Part shown: positions 7,611-16,703 of the stretch, in pieces
How positions within the stretch are numbered: the stretch's first letter is position 1
How the letters are laid out: each line of letters begins with the position of its first letter
Assembly: GCA_945881915.1 (NCBI GenBank)
Contig: CAMCVW010000006.1
Location: 61,936 to 125,935, forward strand
Source: Thermoflexus hugenholtzii JAD2
Lineage (GTDB): Bacteria; Chloroflexota; Chloroflexia; Chloroflexales; Roseiflexaceae
Direction of reading: 5' to 3'
Length of the DNA: 64,000 nt
The notes under the pieces: generated by a model
The model's input: only the letters and a program-made list of their open reading frames with translations
Database searches by the model: none
What the model was told of the DNA's origin: nothing
Position numbers and translations under genes: made by a program

Positions 7611-8999
7611 TTAGCCTTCGACTGCCTTGAGGGCAGCGACAATTGGTGCGCCGGTCTCTTCGAGGGTCAGCTTGACATCGCCCCAGACGGTGGCAACGTC
7701 TTCGCCGCCGATCATGATGCGCTCGAGGCCTTTACCGATGATGAGGTCGCCGCCGGGGATGAATACCCGTGCGCTGTCTTGTGGGGTGGTCTTGGCCAAC
7801 TGGTCGACGGCCGTCTTGAAGTTCGGGCGCTCGCCGAAGAACTTCTGCATGGCGTCGGAAGCGAGTGCTGACTTACGCACTGGCATGTAGCCGGTGCTCT
7901 GTGACCAGGTGGTGGTCGTCTCGGGGCTGGATGCGTAGGCGATGAACTTCATGGCAGCCTGCTGCTTTTCGGCGGGCAGATTTGCCAAGATACCCAAACC
8001 GGCGCCGCCGGTTGGGCAGCCGAACTGGTCAACGGATGGCAACATAGCCGTGCCAACCTTGAAGGTTGCGTTCTTTTCGAATCCAGCCAGACCGCCGGTC
8101 GAGGCAATCGTGGCTGCGGTCAAACCGCCCAGGAAGTCTGCGCCGATGTCTTTTGCATTGCTGGCCCACTTGCCGGTCAACACGGAATCCTGATAGAACT
8201 TGCCGGCGCGGACGCCGTTTTCTTCTTGGATGCGGATGGTGAAGTCAGGGTCGCTGTAGCGGCCGCTGTGCTGCCAAATCACGCCTTGGAACAACCATGC
8301 CACGTAGCTGGCGCTGTTGGGGTGCGCGAATGCGGCGCGAGCCATCGTGCTGCCGTCCATCTTGACCAACTTTGGTGCCCACTCGGCGAACTCGGCCCAG
8401 GTCTCGGGACCGCGGTCTGGCAAACCAGCTTCGGCGAAAATGTCTTTGTTGTAGTAGAACAACGGGGTGCTGCGGGCGAATGGTACCCAGTGGATGTCGC
8501 CCTTACGCGTGCCTTCGTTGATCAACGAGTCGGCGTAGTCGGATGCGTCGACCTGCTGTGCGGCCATCAGGTCCTTGAGTGGCTGCAGAGCGCCGGCCAG
8601 GTAGAACTTGAACCACCACACGTCGGACATCAACGAGACGTCTGGGGTCTTTTTTGCCTGGATGGCTGCGGTCAGCTTCTGTGCCGTCTCTTCGTAGGTG
8701 CCCTGGAATTCGAGGGTCACCTTGACATCACTCTGTGATGCGTTGAATGTGTCGACCATGGTCTTTTCGGCTTCGCCCAAGGCGCCGCTGAACGAACCCC
8801 AGTAGGTGATGTCGACGGTGGAAGCGACGGGTGCTATAACGGCTGGGGCGCTGGTTGGCTCGGCAGGAGCTGCGGTCGGATCGACTGGGGCTGCGGTTGG
8901 CTCAACAACTGCAGCTGCGCCACAGGCTGCAACCAATGCTGCGCCACCGGCGAATGCCATCGAACGGAGGAACTGACGACGTGACTTCAACTGGTCCAT
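7611..8999 (-). CDS. Sugar ABC transporter binding lipoprotein (Tat-type signal)
   Basis: 462 residues, an extracellular solute-binding protein of the UgpB/MalE type (CUT1 importers). The N-terminus has SRRQFLR, a twin-arginine motif, then a hydrophobic stretch and lipobox VAACG, so export by Tat followed by lipid anchoring is likely. A Pro/Thr/Ala-rich linker (about 30-58) leads into the periplasmic-binding fold. ATG 8999 follows GAGGGAGT; an in-frame codon at 9014 is upstream of that site. It is last in a minus-strand operon after two permeases, and a hairpin at 7527-7564 follows. No ATPase is encoded nearby. The substrate is unknown; glycerol-phosphate esters or sugars are the usual ligands of this family. 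Confidence 0.85.
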   Translation of the reverse strand: MDQLKSRRQFLRSMAFAGGAALVAACGAAAVVEPTAAPVDPTAAPAEPTSAPAVIAPVASTVDITYWGSFSGALGEAEKTMVDTFNASQSDVKVTLEFQGTYEETAQKLTAAIQAKKTPDVSLMSDVWWFKFYLAGALQPLKDLMAAQQVDASDYADSLINEGTRKGDIHWVPFARSTPLFYYNKDIFAEAGLPDRGPETWAEFAEWAPKLVKMDGSTMARAAFAHPNSASYVAWLFQGVIWQHSGRYSDPDFTIRIQEENGVRAGKFYQDSVLTGKWASNAKDIGADFLGGLTAATIASTGGLAGFEKNATFKVGTAMLPSVDQFGCPTGGAGLGILANLPAEKQQAAMKFIAYASSPETTTTWSQSTGYMPVRKSALASDAMQKFFGERPNFKTAVDQLAKTTPQDSARVFIPGGDLIIGKGLERIMIGGEDVATVWGDVKLTLEETGAPIVAALKAVEG

Positions 9000-9068
9000 G
9001 TGATACTCCCTCATTACACGACGAATAAACCACCTATGTGTGCGACCTCATCGTCGGGAACACCAAAT

Positions 9069-9917
9069 CTACCCACGCACGGCGCCGGCGGCGATGCCGT
9101 CGACGATCCACTTCTGCGTGCGGATGAACAGCACAATCACCGGCAGCACCACAAACACGGTGCCGGCCATGATGATGCCCCAATTCTGCATGCCCTCGGT
9201 CTGGAACAAGCCAAATAAGCCAATCGGCAGGGTGCGCATGTCGTTGCTATTGGTCACGATCATGGGCCAGAGGAAGTCGTTCCATTCTGATACCACAGCG
9301 AAAATCCCCACCGTCACAATCGCCGGCTGCGCCATGGGCACAACGACCAGCCAGAGGCGTTGCATATGCGTCGCGCCGTCCATTTCGGCGGCTTCGATGA
9401 CTTCGTGTGGCAGCCCCATGTAATACTGGCGCAGCATGAAGGTCCCGAATGCGGTCGCTGCGTTGGGCAAAATAATGCCCTGGTACGTATTGACCCAATC
9501 CAAGTGCGACATCGTGATGTAATTGGGCACAATGGTCACCTGCGCGGGTACCATCAGGGCAGTCAGAATCACCAAAAACGTCACGTCTTTGAGCCGCTTC
9601 GGGGCTTTGACATACACCAACGCATAGGCACAACTAATGGCGAGCAATACTTTTGAGCCAGCGGCACAAGCCGTAGTGAAAATGCTGTTACGGAAGTACG
9701 TCGCGAACGGCACGGCGTTCCAGGCATCGGGGTAATTCATGAGTGTCGGTCGCTGTGGAATCCACGTCACCGGGATCTGATAGATTTCGGCGCTCTCTTT
9801 GAATGACGCCAACACCATCCAGAGCAGTGGCAAGCCGATAATGGCAACAACGATGGCCAACCCAAGGTATGCCAGTACGGATGCAAGCGAAAATGCTGAC
9901 GTTGATTTAGAGTGCAT
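9069..9917 (-). CDS. Sugar ABC transporter permease, MalG/UgpE-like
   Basis: 282 residues with six predicted membrane helices and the cytoplasmic EAA loop EAAEMDGATHMQRLWLVVVP (about 182-201), which docks the ATPase. The C-terminal segment RTQKWIVDGIAAGAVRG is typical of MalG-type subunits. The start overlaps the end of the upstream permease gene by 11 nt, indicating translational coupling. It forms the membrane part of the importer together with 9907-10794 and the binding protein 7611-8999. Confidence 0.9.
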   Translation of the reverse strand: MHSKSTSAFSLASVLAYLGLAIVVAIIGLPLLWMVLASFKESAEIYQIPVTWIPQRPTLMNYPDAWNAVPFATYFRNSIFTTACAAGSKVLLAISCAYALVYVKAPKRLKDVTFLVILTALMVPAQVTIVPNYITMSHLDWVNTYQGIILPNAATAFGTFMLRQYYMGLPHEVIEAAEMDGATHMQRLWLVVVPMAQPAIVTVGIFAVVSEWNDFLWPMIVTNSNDMRTLPIGLFGLFQTEGMQNWGIIMAGTVFVVLPVIVLFIRTQKWIVDGIAAGAVRG

Positions 9918-10794
9918 TTGATTTCTCGCCGATCTTGAGTTGGAGCAGGGTCACTGCGAGCATAATCACAAAAATCACCACCGTCAGCACCCCTGCGGGA
10001 CCGGCTTCGAATGCCACAAAGCCGCGTTCATACAGGTTGTAGACGAGGATGTTGGTGGCGTTGATGGGACCGCCGTTGGTCATGACTTTGATTATTTCGA
10101 ACGATTGAAAAGCACCGAGGATGCCCGTGACCGTCACGAACAACAACATCGGTGCGAGGCTCGGAATGGTGACATTCCAGAGTTTGCCCCAGCGCCCAGC
10201 ACCGTCGATTGAGGCGGCTTCGTAGAGGGTGTGATCGATGTTTTGCATGCCGGCAATCAGGATGACTGCGCCGTAGCCGGACTGCTTCCAGACCACGGTC
10301 AGGATAATCGATACCATCGCCCATTGCGGATTGGTGTACCATTCGGGGCTTTTGAGGCCGACCATCGACAAGAAGTTCTGAAGCAGACCGTAGCGGCCGT
10401 CCAAGATGTAGTTGAACACGAGCGCGATGGCTGCCCCCGACAGGAGTGTCGGCAAAAAAACCAAGCCGCGCACAAATTCACGTCCACGGAGCGGCAGTGA
10501 CAAGAGCAGTGCCAGGCCGAATGCACAGAGAATGGTACTTATCACCGAAAAAAATGTATAGACGAGTGTGTTCTGCATTACTTGCCAGAAGGTGCGGTCG
10601 GTCCACATACGCACGTAATTCTTGGCACCGACGAAGGTCTGCACCGGGCTGATGAAGTCCCACTGGTACAAGCTGAGTTCGATTCCCTTCCCCAATGGGT
10701 AGAAAATAAACACCGTCAACAATGTGACGTTGATGCTGACGAGTGCGATGAAAACGAGTGTTTCGCGGATTTGGAAGAGCTGTCGCGACGTCAT
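9907..10794 (-). CDS. Sugar ABC transporter permease, MalF/UgpA-like
   Basis: 295 residues, six predicted helices, EAA loop EAASIDGAGRWGKLWNVTIP. First gene of the minus-strand importer operon, with a near-perfect AGGAGGT ribosome site before ATG 10794. It partners 9069-9917. The missing ATPase is presumably a shared MsmK/UgpC-type protein encoded elsewhere, as is common in bacteria with many CUT1 importers. Confidence 0.9.
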   Translation of the reverse strand: MTSRQLFQIRETLVFIALVSINVTLLTVFIFYPLGKGIELSLYQWDFISPVQTFVGAKNYVRMWTDRTFWQVMQNTLVYTFFSVISTILCAFGLALLLSLPLRGREFVRGLVFLPTLLSGAAIALVFNYILDGRYGLLQNFLSMVGLKSPEWYTNPQWAMVSIILTVVWKQSGYGAVILIAGMQNIDHTLYEAASIDGAGRWGKLWNVTIPSLAPMLLFVTVTGILGAFQSFEIIKVMTNGGPINATNILVYNLYERGFVAFEAGPAGVLTVVIFVIMLAVTLLQLKIGEKSNAL

Positions 10795-10934
10795 GTGACC
10801 TCCTGTAATCAGCTTTAACTATGCCAGAGGCTGATTAACAGACAGGTAATGGAGCGAGATTTCCTGTTTAACATTGAAGTGCGTTGTTGAGAAAAAACAG
10901 AGTGAACATTTAACCTGAACGTGTTGCGCTTTTT

Positions 10935-10969
10935 GAGTAATGAGTAATTAGTGATTAGTAGTGAGGAGT
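10935..10969. repeat. Heptanucleotide tandem repeat (STRR-like), GAGTAAT/TAGTGAT
   Basis: GAGTAAT twice, then TAGTGAT, TAGTAGT and GAGGAGT, all 7 nt. It lies in the 251-nt divergent region between the importer operon and the nucleoside hydrolase gene. Otherwise that region shows no clear promoter pair. Confidence 0.65.
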
Positions 10970-11045
10970 TTTTAGGTCACAGTGAACCGTACATCCGCTT
11001 CTGTGCGAAGATACTGTCAATCAATCGCACAATTCGGAGGATGCA

Positions 11046-11939
11046 ATGGAGCACTTCATCATAGATACAGACATGGGCAATGACGTCGACGACGCATTAG
11101 CGCTGGCCGTGGCGTTCGCGTTGCAACGGCGCGGGGTAATCCACCTCGATGCGGTTGTGTTGTCGCGAGCGGGGCATGATGCGGCGGCGTTTTGTGCAGC
11201 GCTGTGCGCATTCTACGGATTCCCCGATACGCCGATTGGCGTGATGCGTGATGGGCTCGTATCGGCCGAAAACCGCTTCCTGCACCTCGCCAAGCACTGG
11301 CCGCATCACTACGAATGCGAATCCGCGCCGGACGCCTTGCCGCTCCTACGCCAGCGATTGCAGGCCTTGCCAGATCAGAGCGTCACTATTGTGCAGATTG
11401 GTTTCGCCACCAATACCGCGGCACTGCTCAGAGATCCTGCCGATGTGGCGTTGATACGGCGCAAAGTCAAGCAATTGTCGGTGATGGCAGGGGCGTTTAT
11501 GCCGATTGGCGGGGAACCTGCGTTCAAAGAATTCAATGTGATGTGCGACATCCCTGCCATGCAACAAATTGCATTGCACTGGCCGACTCCGATAATCTGG
11601 AACGGCTTTGAGGTAGGGATTGCATTGCGTTACCCGCATCAGTCGATGGAACATGATTTCGGTTGGACGGCGCGTCACCCGGTGGTCGAGGGCTACCGAG
11701 CCTATTGTGCGCCCGACGAAGACCGACCGTCGTGGGATCTCGTCTCGGTCCTCTACCCCGCATACCCGGAACGTGGGTATGTGGACGTCAGCGAACCGGG
11801 CCGTGTGACGGTCGCTGACGACGGTGCAACGTCGTTTGTCGAATCGCCGTCCGGCCATCATCGCGTCTTGCGGATGCGCCCAGACCAGCAACCCCGGCTA
11901 CTCGAGGCGTTGGTGCAGTTGGTCAGTCAACCCAGATAA
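11046..11939 (+). CDS. Inosine-uridine-type nucleoside hydrolase
   Basis: 297 residues. The N-terminal DTDMGNDVDDALAL (7-20) is the calcium-binding Asp cluster of the IunH/pyrimidine-nucleoside hydrolase family, which cleaves the N-glycosidic bond of ribonucleosides. A conserved GFATNTAALL segment follows (about 119-128), and NGFEVG with a later His-containing region fits the substrate pocket. Length agrees with the family (about 300-320). GGAGG precedes ATG 11046. It is divergent from the sugar importer, so that importer could carry nucleosides or ribosides, but this is only a hint from position. Confidence 0.85.
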   Translation: MEHFIIDTDMGNDVDDALALAVAFALQRRGVIHLDAVVLSRAGHDAAAFCAALCAFYGFPDTPIGVMRDGLVSAENRFLHLAKHWPHHYECESAPDALPLLRQRLQALPDQSVTIVQIGFATNTAALLRDPADVALIRRKVKQLSVMAGAFMPIGGEPAFKEFNVMCDIPAMQQIALHWPTPIIWNGFEVGIALRYPHQSMEHDFGWTARHPVVEGYRAYCAPDEDRPSWDLVSVLYPAYPERGYVDVSEPGRVTVADDGATSFVESPSGHHRVLRMRPDQQPRLLEALVQLVSQPR

Positions 11940-11942
11940 TCC

Positions 11943-12100
11943 GTAGGGCCGCGGCATGCTGCGGCCGAAAACAAACGCGTAGGGCCGCGGCATGCTGCGG
12001 CCGAAAACAAACACGTGGACCGCGGCATGCTGCGGCCGAAAACAATCCGTAGGGCCACGGCATGCTGCGGCCGAAAACAATCCGTAGGGCCGCGGTAGAC
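11943..12100. repeat. Tandem array of a 34-36-nt palindromic unit (four full copies and a partial fifth)
   Basis: Each unit is GTAGGGCC-GCGGCATGCTGC-GGCCGAAAACAA followed by 2-4 variable bases. Starts are at 11943, 11979, 12015, 12049 and 12084. Each contains the near-perfect hairpin GGCCGCGGCATGCTGCGGCC. Copy 3 has a deletion and copy 4 a substitution. The fifth is cut after GTAGGGCCGCGGTAGAC. It starts 4 nt after the nucleoside hydrolase stop. Confidence 0.9.
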
Positions 12101-12131
12101 CTCGCCCGCAATTGTGTTGTTTTGCATTTAC

Positions 12132-12172
12132 GGGCGACGTACCCCGCTGCGCGGGGCATGACGACGTCGCCC
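12132..12172. repeat. Nested long hairpin
   Basis: Outer arms GGGCGACGT and ACGTCGCCC enclose an inner stem CCCCGC/GCGGGG. It lies 30 nt after the tandem palindrome array and 23 nt before the end of the Gly-rich gene on the minus strand. It may end transcription, but it lacks a U-tract. Confidence 0.6.
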
Positions 12173-12194
12173 CTGATTAACCACGGTCATACAA

Positions 12195-12563
12195 CTAAGC
12201 ATCACCCCAGTCTCCACCGCCGGAGTCATCGCCGCCACTCCATTCGCCGCTGTCCCAACCGCCGCCGTTGTCTTCGATTTGGGTGTCGTTGTTGACCTGC
12301 TCGTTCCCCCAGGTCTCACCGTCGATGACATTGCCGCCTTGGTTGTCATGGTTGGGCTGGATGCCGTTCATCATAGTGCCCATCATCCAGCCGAGGCCCA
12401 GCCCGCCGAGCAGGCTGCCGATGCCGCCGCCGAAGCCATTCCCGAATCCGCCGCCAAACCCTCCGCCGAAGCCGCCGTTGCGCCGACCAAAGATGCCGCC
12501 AATCACCGACACGGCTACCCAGACCATTGCAAGCGTACACAGACACGTAAACAAGCCACTCAT
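12195..12563 (-). CDS. Glycine-rich small membrane protein
   Basis: 122 residues from ATG 12563, which has a GGGGGG tract at suitable spacing; a start at 12587 would add eight residues. One N-terminal membrane helix (about 3-23), then a Gly/Phe-rich repeat region with FGGG-type units (about 30-50), a hydrophobic GSLLGGLGLGWMMG segment (about 50-63), and an acidic Gly/Asp/Trp-rich tail. This layout resembles small secreted or membrane proteins of unknown function in many bacteria. No enzyme motif is visible. Confidence 0.65.
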   Translation of the reverse strand: MSGLFTCLCTLAMVWVAVSVIGGIFGRRNGGFGGGFGGGFGNGFGGGIGSLLGGLGLGWMMGTMMNGIQPNHDNQGGNVIDGETWGNEQVNNDTQIEDNGGGWDSGEWSGGDDSGGGDWGDA

Positions 12564-12640
12564 ATACAAAAACCCCCCTAGGTACATACAAAATAGAGTA
12601 GTGCAAATACGTCAAAAAGCCTTGCTTTGTTGCATCACCT

Positions 12641-12661
12641 GCCCCACGTAGGCCGTGGGGC
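12641..12661. repeat. 21-nt dispersed palindrome, copy 1
   Basis: GCCCCACGTAGGCCGTGGGGC. The same element occurs at 56081-56101 and, diverged, at 58658-58678. It lies 7 nt beyond the end of fmt. Confidence 0.75.
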
Positions 12662-12667
12662 TATGAA

Positions 12668-13591
12668 TCACCCCAATCGTTCCAGATTTGTCCCGCGCCG
12701 CCAATCGCGCGCATCCATCGCTTTGCCACTTGCAGGTTGGACCTGCGTCAGCAAGAGCGCACCCGTGCCGCAGACGACCACTGGCCCGTTCGATGTATCG
12801 AGGATGGTCCCCGCTGCGGCAGTCCGAGGTGCATCCACGGGGGTGGCTGCGATGATGCGTATGGAGGCACTCCCTGCCGTGGTGCTGGTGCCCGGCCATG
12901 GGTCGTAGGCGCGAATCATCCGATCAATGGTGGTCGCACTGCTGGTCCAATCGATGACCCCCACGTCACGTGACAGCAAGCCGATATAACTGGCGTTGGC
13001 GTCGTCTTGGGGGGCGGGGATGAGTGTGCCGGCCACGTAGAGTTCAATCACCTCGGTCAATAAGCGGGCACCGATGTGGAATAACGCCTCGGTGAGTACT
13101 CCCGCACGGTCGCTGGCGAGCAGTGGTTGGCGATGCTGTACGAGGATGGGGCCAGCGTCCATCTTGCTGCCCAATTGCATGACCGACACACCCACTTCGG
13201 CATCACCGGCCAAAATGGCACTCGTGACGGGCGCTGGTCCGCGATGGAGCGGCAACAACGAGGGATGGATGTTGAGGTAGCCGTGCGGGGGGATGGCCAG
13301 GACGTTTTTGCGGAGAATTTCACCATAGGCTGCCACCACGCCTAGGTCCGGTTGGAGTGCGGCAATCTGGGCCACGACGGCGTCGTCTTTGAGTGATTCG
13401 GGCTGGAGGATGGTGCCGATGCCCAACTCTAGGGCACACAATTTGACCGGCGGTGCGGTCAGCACGCGACCACGGCCACTCGGCCGATCAGGCTGGGTAA
13501 TGACCGCCACGATGTCGATTGCTGGCATGGCAGCCAACGCACGCAAGGGAATGGTGGCCAGGTGTGGGGTACCCAAATAAATAACACGCAT
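12668..13591 (-). CDS. fmt: Methionyl-tRNA formyltransferase
   Basis: 307 residues. It transfers a formyl group from 10-formyl-tetrahydrofolate to initiator Met-tRNA. The formyltransferase domain shows the N-terminal fold MRVIYLGTP, the catalytic region LNIHPSLLPLHRGPAPV (about 103-119, with the Asn and His of the active site) and KMDAGPIL carrying the catalytic Asp. A C-terminal tRNA-binding domain starts near residue 205 (DWTSSATTIDRMIRAYDPWPG). I chose ATG 13591, where MRVIYLGTP matches the family start; codons at 13612 and just after would add a non-conserved leader. It lies 21 nt downstream of the DMT transporter gene on the same strand. Unlike many genomes, def is not adjacent. Confidence 0.93.
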   Translation of the reverse strand: MRVIYLGTPHLATIPLRALAAMPAIDIVAVITQPDRPSGRGRVLTAPPVKLCALELGIGTILQPESLKDDAVVAQIAALQPDLGVVAAYGEILRKNVLAIPPHGYLNIHPSLLPLHRGPAPVTSAILAGDAEVGVSVMQLGSKMDAGPILVQHRQPLLASDRAGVLTEALFHIGARLLTEVIELYVAGTLIPAPQDDANASYIGLLSRDVGVIDWTSSATTIDRMIRAYDPWPGTSTTAGSASIRIIAATPVDAPRTAAAGTILDTSNGPVVVCGTGALLLTQVQPASGKAMDARDWRRGTNLERLG

Positions 13592-13612
13592 GGGTTTATG
13601 CCTTTGTAGCAC

Positions 13613-14464
13613 TCAACGGCGATTCACCAAAATAATCCCGCTAATAATCAGTGCACCACCGACGATTTGCGTCGGGCGGATCGCCTCACCGAGGAATGGC
13701 ACTGCCAGGAGCGTCGCCAACACCACCTGCCCAAGCAACACGACCGATGTGACCGAGGCGGGCAAGTGCCCGAGGGCATAGTTGATGGCCAGCCACCCGA
13801 TGGTCTGTGAAAAAAGCCCGAGGATCAGGATGAGCCCCCAAGCGGTCATGCTAAAGCCGCTCAGTGGTGCGCCAATCGCCCAGGCGACCGGCAAAATCAC
13901 CAGACTGGCGATGCCCAAGGACCAGACCATAAAGCCCACCGTGTCGATACCACTGCGAGCTTGACGCGTGCTCAGCAAATATCCGGCATAACACACACTC
14001 GCGCCAGCTGCCAGCGATAATCCAAAGACGTCGTCGGGATTGACCTGTATGTCGCCGTTCATGACCACAAACATGCCGCCGATGGCGAGGGCGAGGCCGA
14101 GCCAATAATAGCGCGACAGCTTTTCTTTGAGCCAAAAAAGCGATACCAAGCCGACCCAGATCGGTGCATTATTGGCCACCAGGGTGGCGCTGGCGGCAGG
14201 GGCACGCATGAGCCCTTCGTTCCAGAAGATCAAATCAACGCCGAAGAACAATCCGCCGGCGACGACCGCCCACAGCGTTTTGCCGGTGGGCACCTTGACC
14301 CCTTTGACGGCATACCACGGCAACAAGACGAGGAACCCAATGAACACCCGATAAAAAGCTGACGAGGTGCCGGGTACGTCGGCGAGTTTTACCAAGATAG
14401 GTGATGAACTGATGGCCATCGCACCGAGAATCAGTGCGATCCAGGCTTTGGTGCTGGTAGTCAT
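13613..14464 (-). CDS. DMT-superfamily transporter (EamA)
   Basis: 283 residues, about ten hydrophobic helices arranged as two EamA repeats. The first spans about 7-140 (SSSPILVKLADVPGTSSAFYR), the second about 150-280 (APLSGFSMTAWGLILILGLFSQTIGW). ATG 14464 follows AAAGGGT; the longer frame to 14650 overlaps the divergent antiporter promoter region and is not real. It exports or exchanges an unknown small metabolite. Upstream of fmt in a likely two-gene operon. One of four DMT genes in this window. Confidence 0.85.
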   Translation of the reverse strand: MTTSTKAWIALILGAMAISSSPILVKLADVPGTSSAFYRVFIGFLVLLPWYAVKGVKVPTGKTLWAVVAGGLFFGVDLIFWNEGLMRAPAASATLVANNAPIWVGLVSLFWLKEKLSRYYWLGLALAIGGMFVVMNGDIQVNPDDVFGLSLAAGASVCYAGYLLSTRQARSGIDTVGFMVWSLGIASLVILPVAWAIGAPLSGFSMTAWGLILILGLFSQTIGWLAINYALGHLPASVTSVVLLGQVVLATLLAVPFLGEAIRPTQIVGGALIISGIILVNRR

Positions 14465-14577
14465 TGCGACCCTTTCGAACAATTCCTTGTATTGTAAGTG
14501 AAAGCGCCCGGCCGGGGTGAAGTTGTGGTCTAGTACAATAGAAAGTGAGTCCTGTGTGTATTTCGAAAGGGACAAAA

Positions 14578-15786
14578 ATGGAACATACGAGCGATTCATT
14601 CCACGTCGTTGAACAATTGTTGCCGATTGCATTGATATTGTTGTCCGCAAAAATCGCTGGCGTATTGAGTTTACGCATTGGCATGCCGTCTGTGTTCGGT
14701 GAGCTGCTGGTAGGGTTAATCCTCGGACCTGCGGTACTCGGCTGGGTGCATCCGACCGAGACCATTGCCGTCATGGCCGAAATAGGCGTCGTGCTGCTGA
14801 TGTTTATGGCGGGGATGGAGACAGACACCGTTGCGATGCGGGCAGTGGGGAAGCCAGCATTCCTGGCAGCGGCAGGAGGGGTCGTATTCCCGTTGGTCGG
14901 TGGAACGTTGGCAATGCTGGCATTCCCCGAAATAACCTGGGCGCAGGGTGTATTGATCGGGGCAGTACTGATGGCTACGAGCGTCAGTATCTCGGCACAG
15001 ACGCTGCGCGAACTCGGTCAGTTCCGCAGCCGCGAAGGCAATGTCATCATGGGCGCAGCCATCATCGATGATGTGTTGGGTGTATTGATTTTTGCTGTGG
15101 TGATGAACGTGATTACGAGTTCCGGGAAGCTGGGATTGACGCTGCTGGCAATGACGCTGTTCTTCCCCGTCGCTTGGCTGGTGGGGGATCGGCTGTTACC
15201 CATGTTGGTACGGTTCGAGCATCGATTGCCGCAGCGCGAGACGGCACTGACCATATTGATGGCCTTGGTATTGCTGTATGCCTGGTCTGCCGAATCGTTA
15301 GGCAGTGTGGCGGCGATAACCGGGGCATATGTGCTCGGTATTTTGGCGACCAAGCATCTCGACCACAAGCACATTGCACATGATGGCACTGCTGCTGTGG
15401 GCTATGCGTTCTTTATTCCCATCTTTTTTGTGAATATAGGACTACAGGCTGATGCCGAAGGCATTCTCAAGACACCGCTGTTGGTTGTAGTCCTCACCGT
15501 TGTGGCGGTTGTGACCAAACTGTTCGGCGGCGGTTTGGGTGCCAAGTTAGGTGGGCTCGGTTGGCGTGGATCACTGATGGTCGGGGCTGGTATGGTGTCG
15601 CGTGGTGAAGTCGCATTGGTGCTGGCGGGGGCGGCGTTGAGTGCGGGCGCCATCGATGGAACGATTTTCTCGGCACTCATCGTGATGACCCTCGTGACGA
15701 CCTTGTTGACACCGCCGCTCTTGCGTGCTGTGACACCTCAGATGCCTGTACCTACGCCGCAGCATGACGCAGGGGCTGAAGCATGA
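14578..15786 (+). CDS. CPA2-family cation/H+ antiporter (KefB/NapA-like)
   Basis: 402 residues with about 12 membrane helices. N-terminal region: LLSAKIAGVLSLRIGMPSVFGELLVGLILGP, the typical Na+/H+ exchanger helix 1-2 pattern. AAIIDDVLGVLIF contains the two adjacent Asp of the ion-binding site (about 162-163). No TrkA-N regulatory domain is present, so it is the short NapA-like form. ATG 14578 follows AAAGGGA. The stop overlaps the start of the next gene by 4 nt. Probably exports Na+ or K+ in exchange for protons. Confidence 0.88.
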   Translation: MEHTSDSFHVVEQLLPIALILLSAKIAGVLSLRIGMPSVFGELLVGLILGPAVLGWVHPTETIAVMAEIGVVLLMFMAGMETDTVAMRAVGKPAFLAAAGGVVFPLVGGTLAMLAFPEITWAQGVLIGAVLMATSVSISAQTLRELGQFRSREGNVIMGAAIIDDVLGVLIFAVVMNVITSSGKLGLTLLAMTLFFPVAWLVGDRLLPMLVRFEHRLPQRETALTILMALVLLYAWSAESLGSVAAITGAYVLGILATKHLDHKHIAHDGTAAVGYAFFIPIFFVNIGLQADAEGILKTPLLVVVLTVVAVVTKLFGGGLGAKLGGLGWRGSLMVGAGMVSRGEVALVLAGAALSAGAIDGTIFSALIVMTLVTTLLTPPLLRAVTPQMPVPTPQHDAGAEA

Positions 15787-16661
15787 AACCGCTCTCGGAC
15801 CTCCAGGGAATGCTGTTGGTTGCACTGGCAGCGACGCTGTGGGGCAGCATCGGGTTCGTGGTGGCGTTGTTGAGTGGTGGAGTCATGGCCAGCGATCCGT
15901 TGTTGATTGCCTGCGGGCGGGTTGCCTTGGCGGCGCCGGTGCTTTGGGTGTGGCACCGTGTACGGAGCGGGCGCTGGGGAGTCAGGCTGTCTACAGCGCA
16001 TGTGCTGGCGCTCGTTGCTGCAGGTGTGGTGTTTGCGCTCTACCATGTGACGTATTTTGCTGCTATCCCGCGCGTTGGATTGACCTATGCGGTGTTGTTC
16101 AATATTTGCACCGCCCCGTTGTTTACGCTGTGTATTGCGCGTGTCTGGTTGGGTGAGCGTATGTATGCCCCACAGATACTCAGCATCGCGCTGGCCATTA
16201 TCGGCTGTGTGGTGCTGATTGGCGGTACCCCGGCTGTGGTGCGCCTCGATCTGGTCGGTATGCTGCTCGCAGTGGCGGCAGGGCTGTGTTATAGCCTGCT
16301 GGCGGTGTTGACTCGGCGCGTCGCACCGGAGGCTGACCCCGTGACCATCCAGGCGGTGATTATGTCGGTCGCGGCGGGAGTTTTGCTGCTGGGGCTCACA
16401 CAGACTCCGGTAGTGTTGACGGGGCTACCGTGGCTGTCGTTGCTCTATCTGGCATTGGTGCCGACGGTGATTAGTTATGTGCTGTATACCCGTGGGTTGG
16501 CGGTCGTGGGGGCCACTACGGCGGCGTCACTGACGTTGCTCGAGCCGTTGGTATCGACCATGTTGGCCGTTGGGATCCTCGGCGAGCGCATGAGTGCGGT
16601 GTCGTGGGTCGGGGCAGTGGTGTTGGGGATGAGTTTGCTCTTGGTGGCCCGCCGCACCTGA
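15783..16661 (+). CDS. DMT-superfamily transporter (EamA)
   Basis: 292 residues, ten predicted helices in two EamA repeats (about 8-140 and 155-288), ending LLLVARRT. Starts within the stop of the antiporter gene (ATGA overlap), so the two are translationally coupled. The second repeat shows the family pattern LALVPTVISYVLYTRGLAVVGATTAASLTLLEPLVS split around the membrane. Substrate unknown. Confidence 0.85.
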   Translation: MKPLSDLQGMLLVALAATLWGSIGFVVALLSGGVMASDPLLIACGRVALAAPVLWVWHRVRSGRWGVRLSTAHVLALVAAGVVFALYHVTYFAAIPRVGLTYAVLFNICTAPLFTLCIARVWLGERMYAPQILSIALAIIGCVVLIGGTPAVVRLDLVGMLLAVAAGLCYSLLAVLTRRVAPEADPVTIQAVIMSVAAGVLLLGLTQTPVVLTGLPWLSLLYLALVPTVISYVLYTRGLAVVGATTAASLTLLEPLVSTMLAVGILGERMSAVSWVGAVVLGMSLLLVARRT

Positions 16662-16703
16662 ATCTTTCGCTATCCAATCATCATCGGGCACACAATGCAA
16701 AAT

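Noticed and set aside
8226..8738. Long + strand frame opposite the binding-protein gene
   Set aside because: Antisense shadow of a clear family member with matching codon pattern on the minus strand.
11943..12100. CRISPR array
   Set aside because: Units are directly adjacent with no variable spacers of 30 or more nt, and no cas genes are nearby.
11898..12159. Minus-strand reading frames with repeated FRPQHAAALR-type peptides
   Set aside because: They are translations of the 36-nt palindromic DNA repeat in three frames, without ribosome sites or a constant frame.
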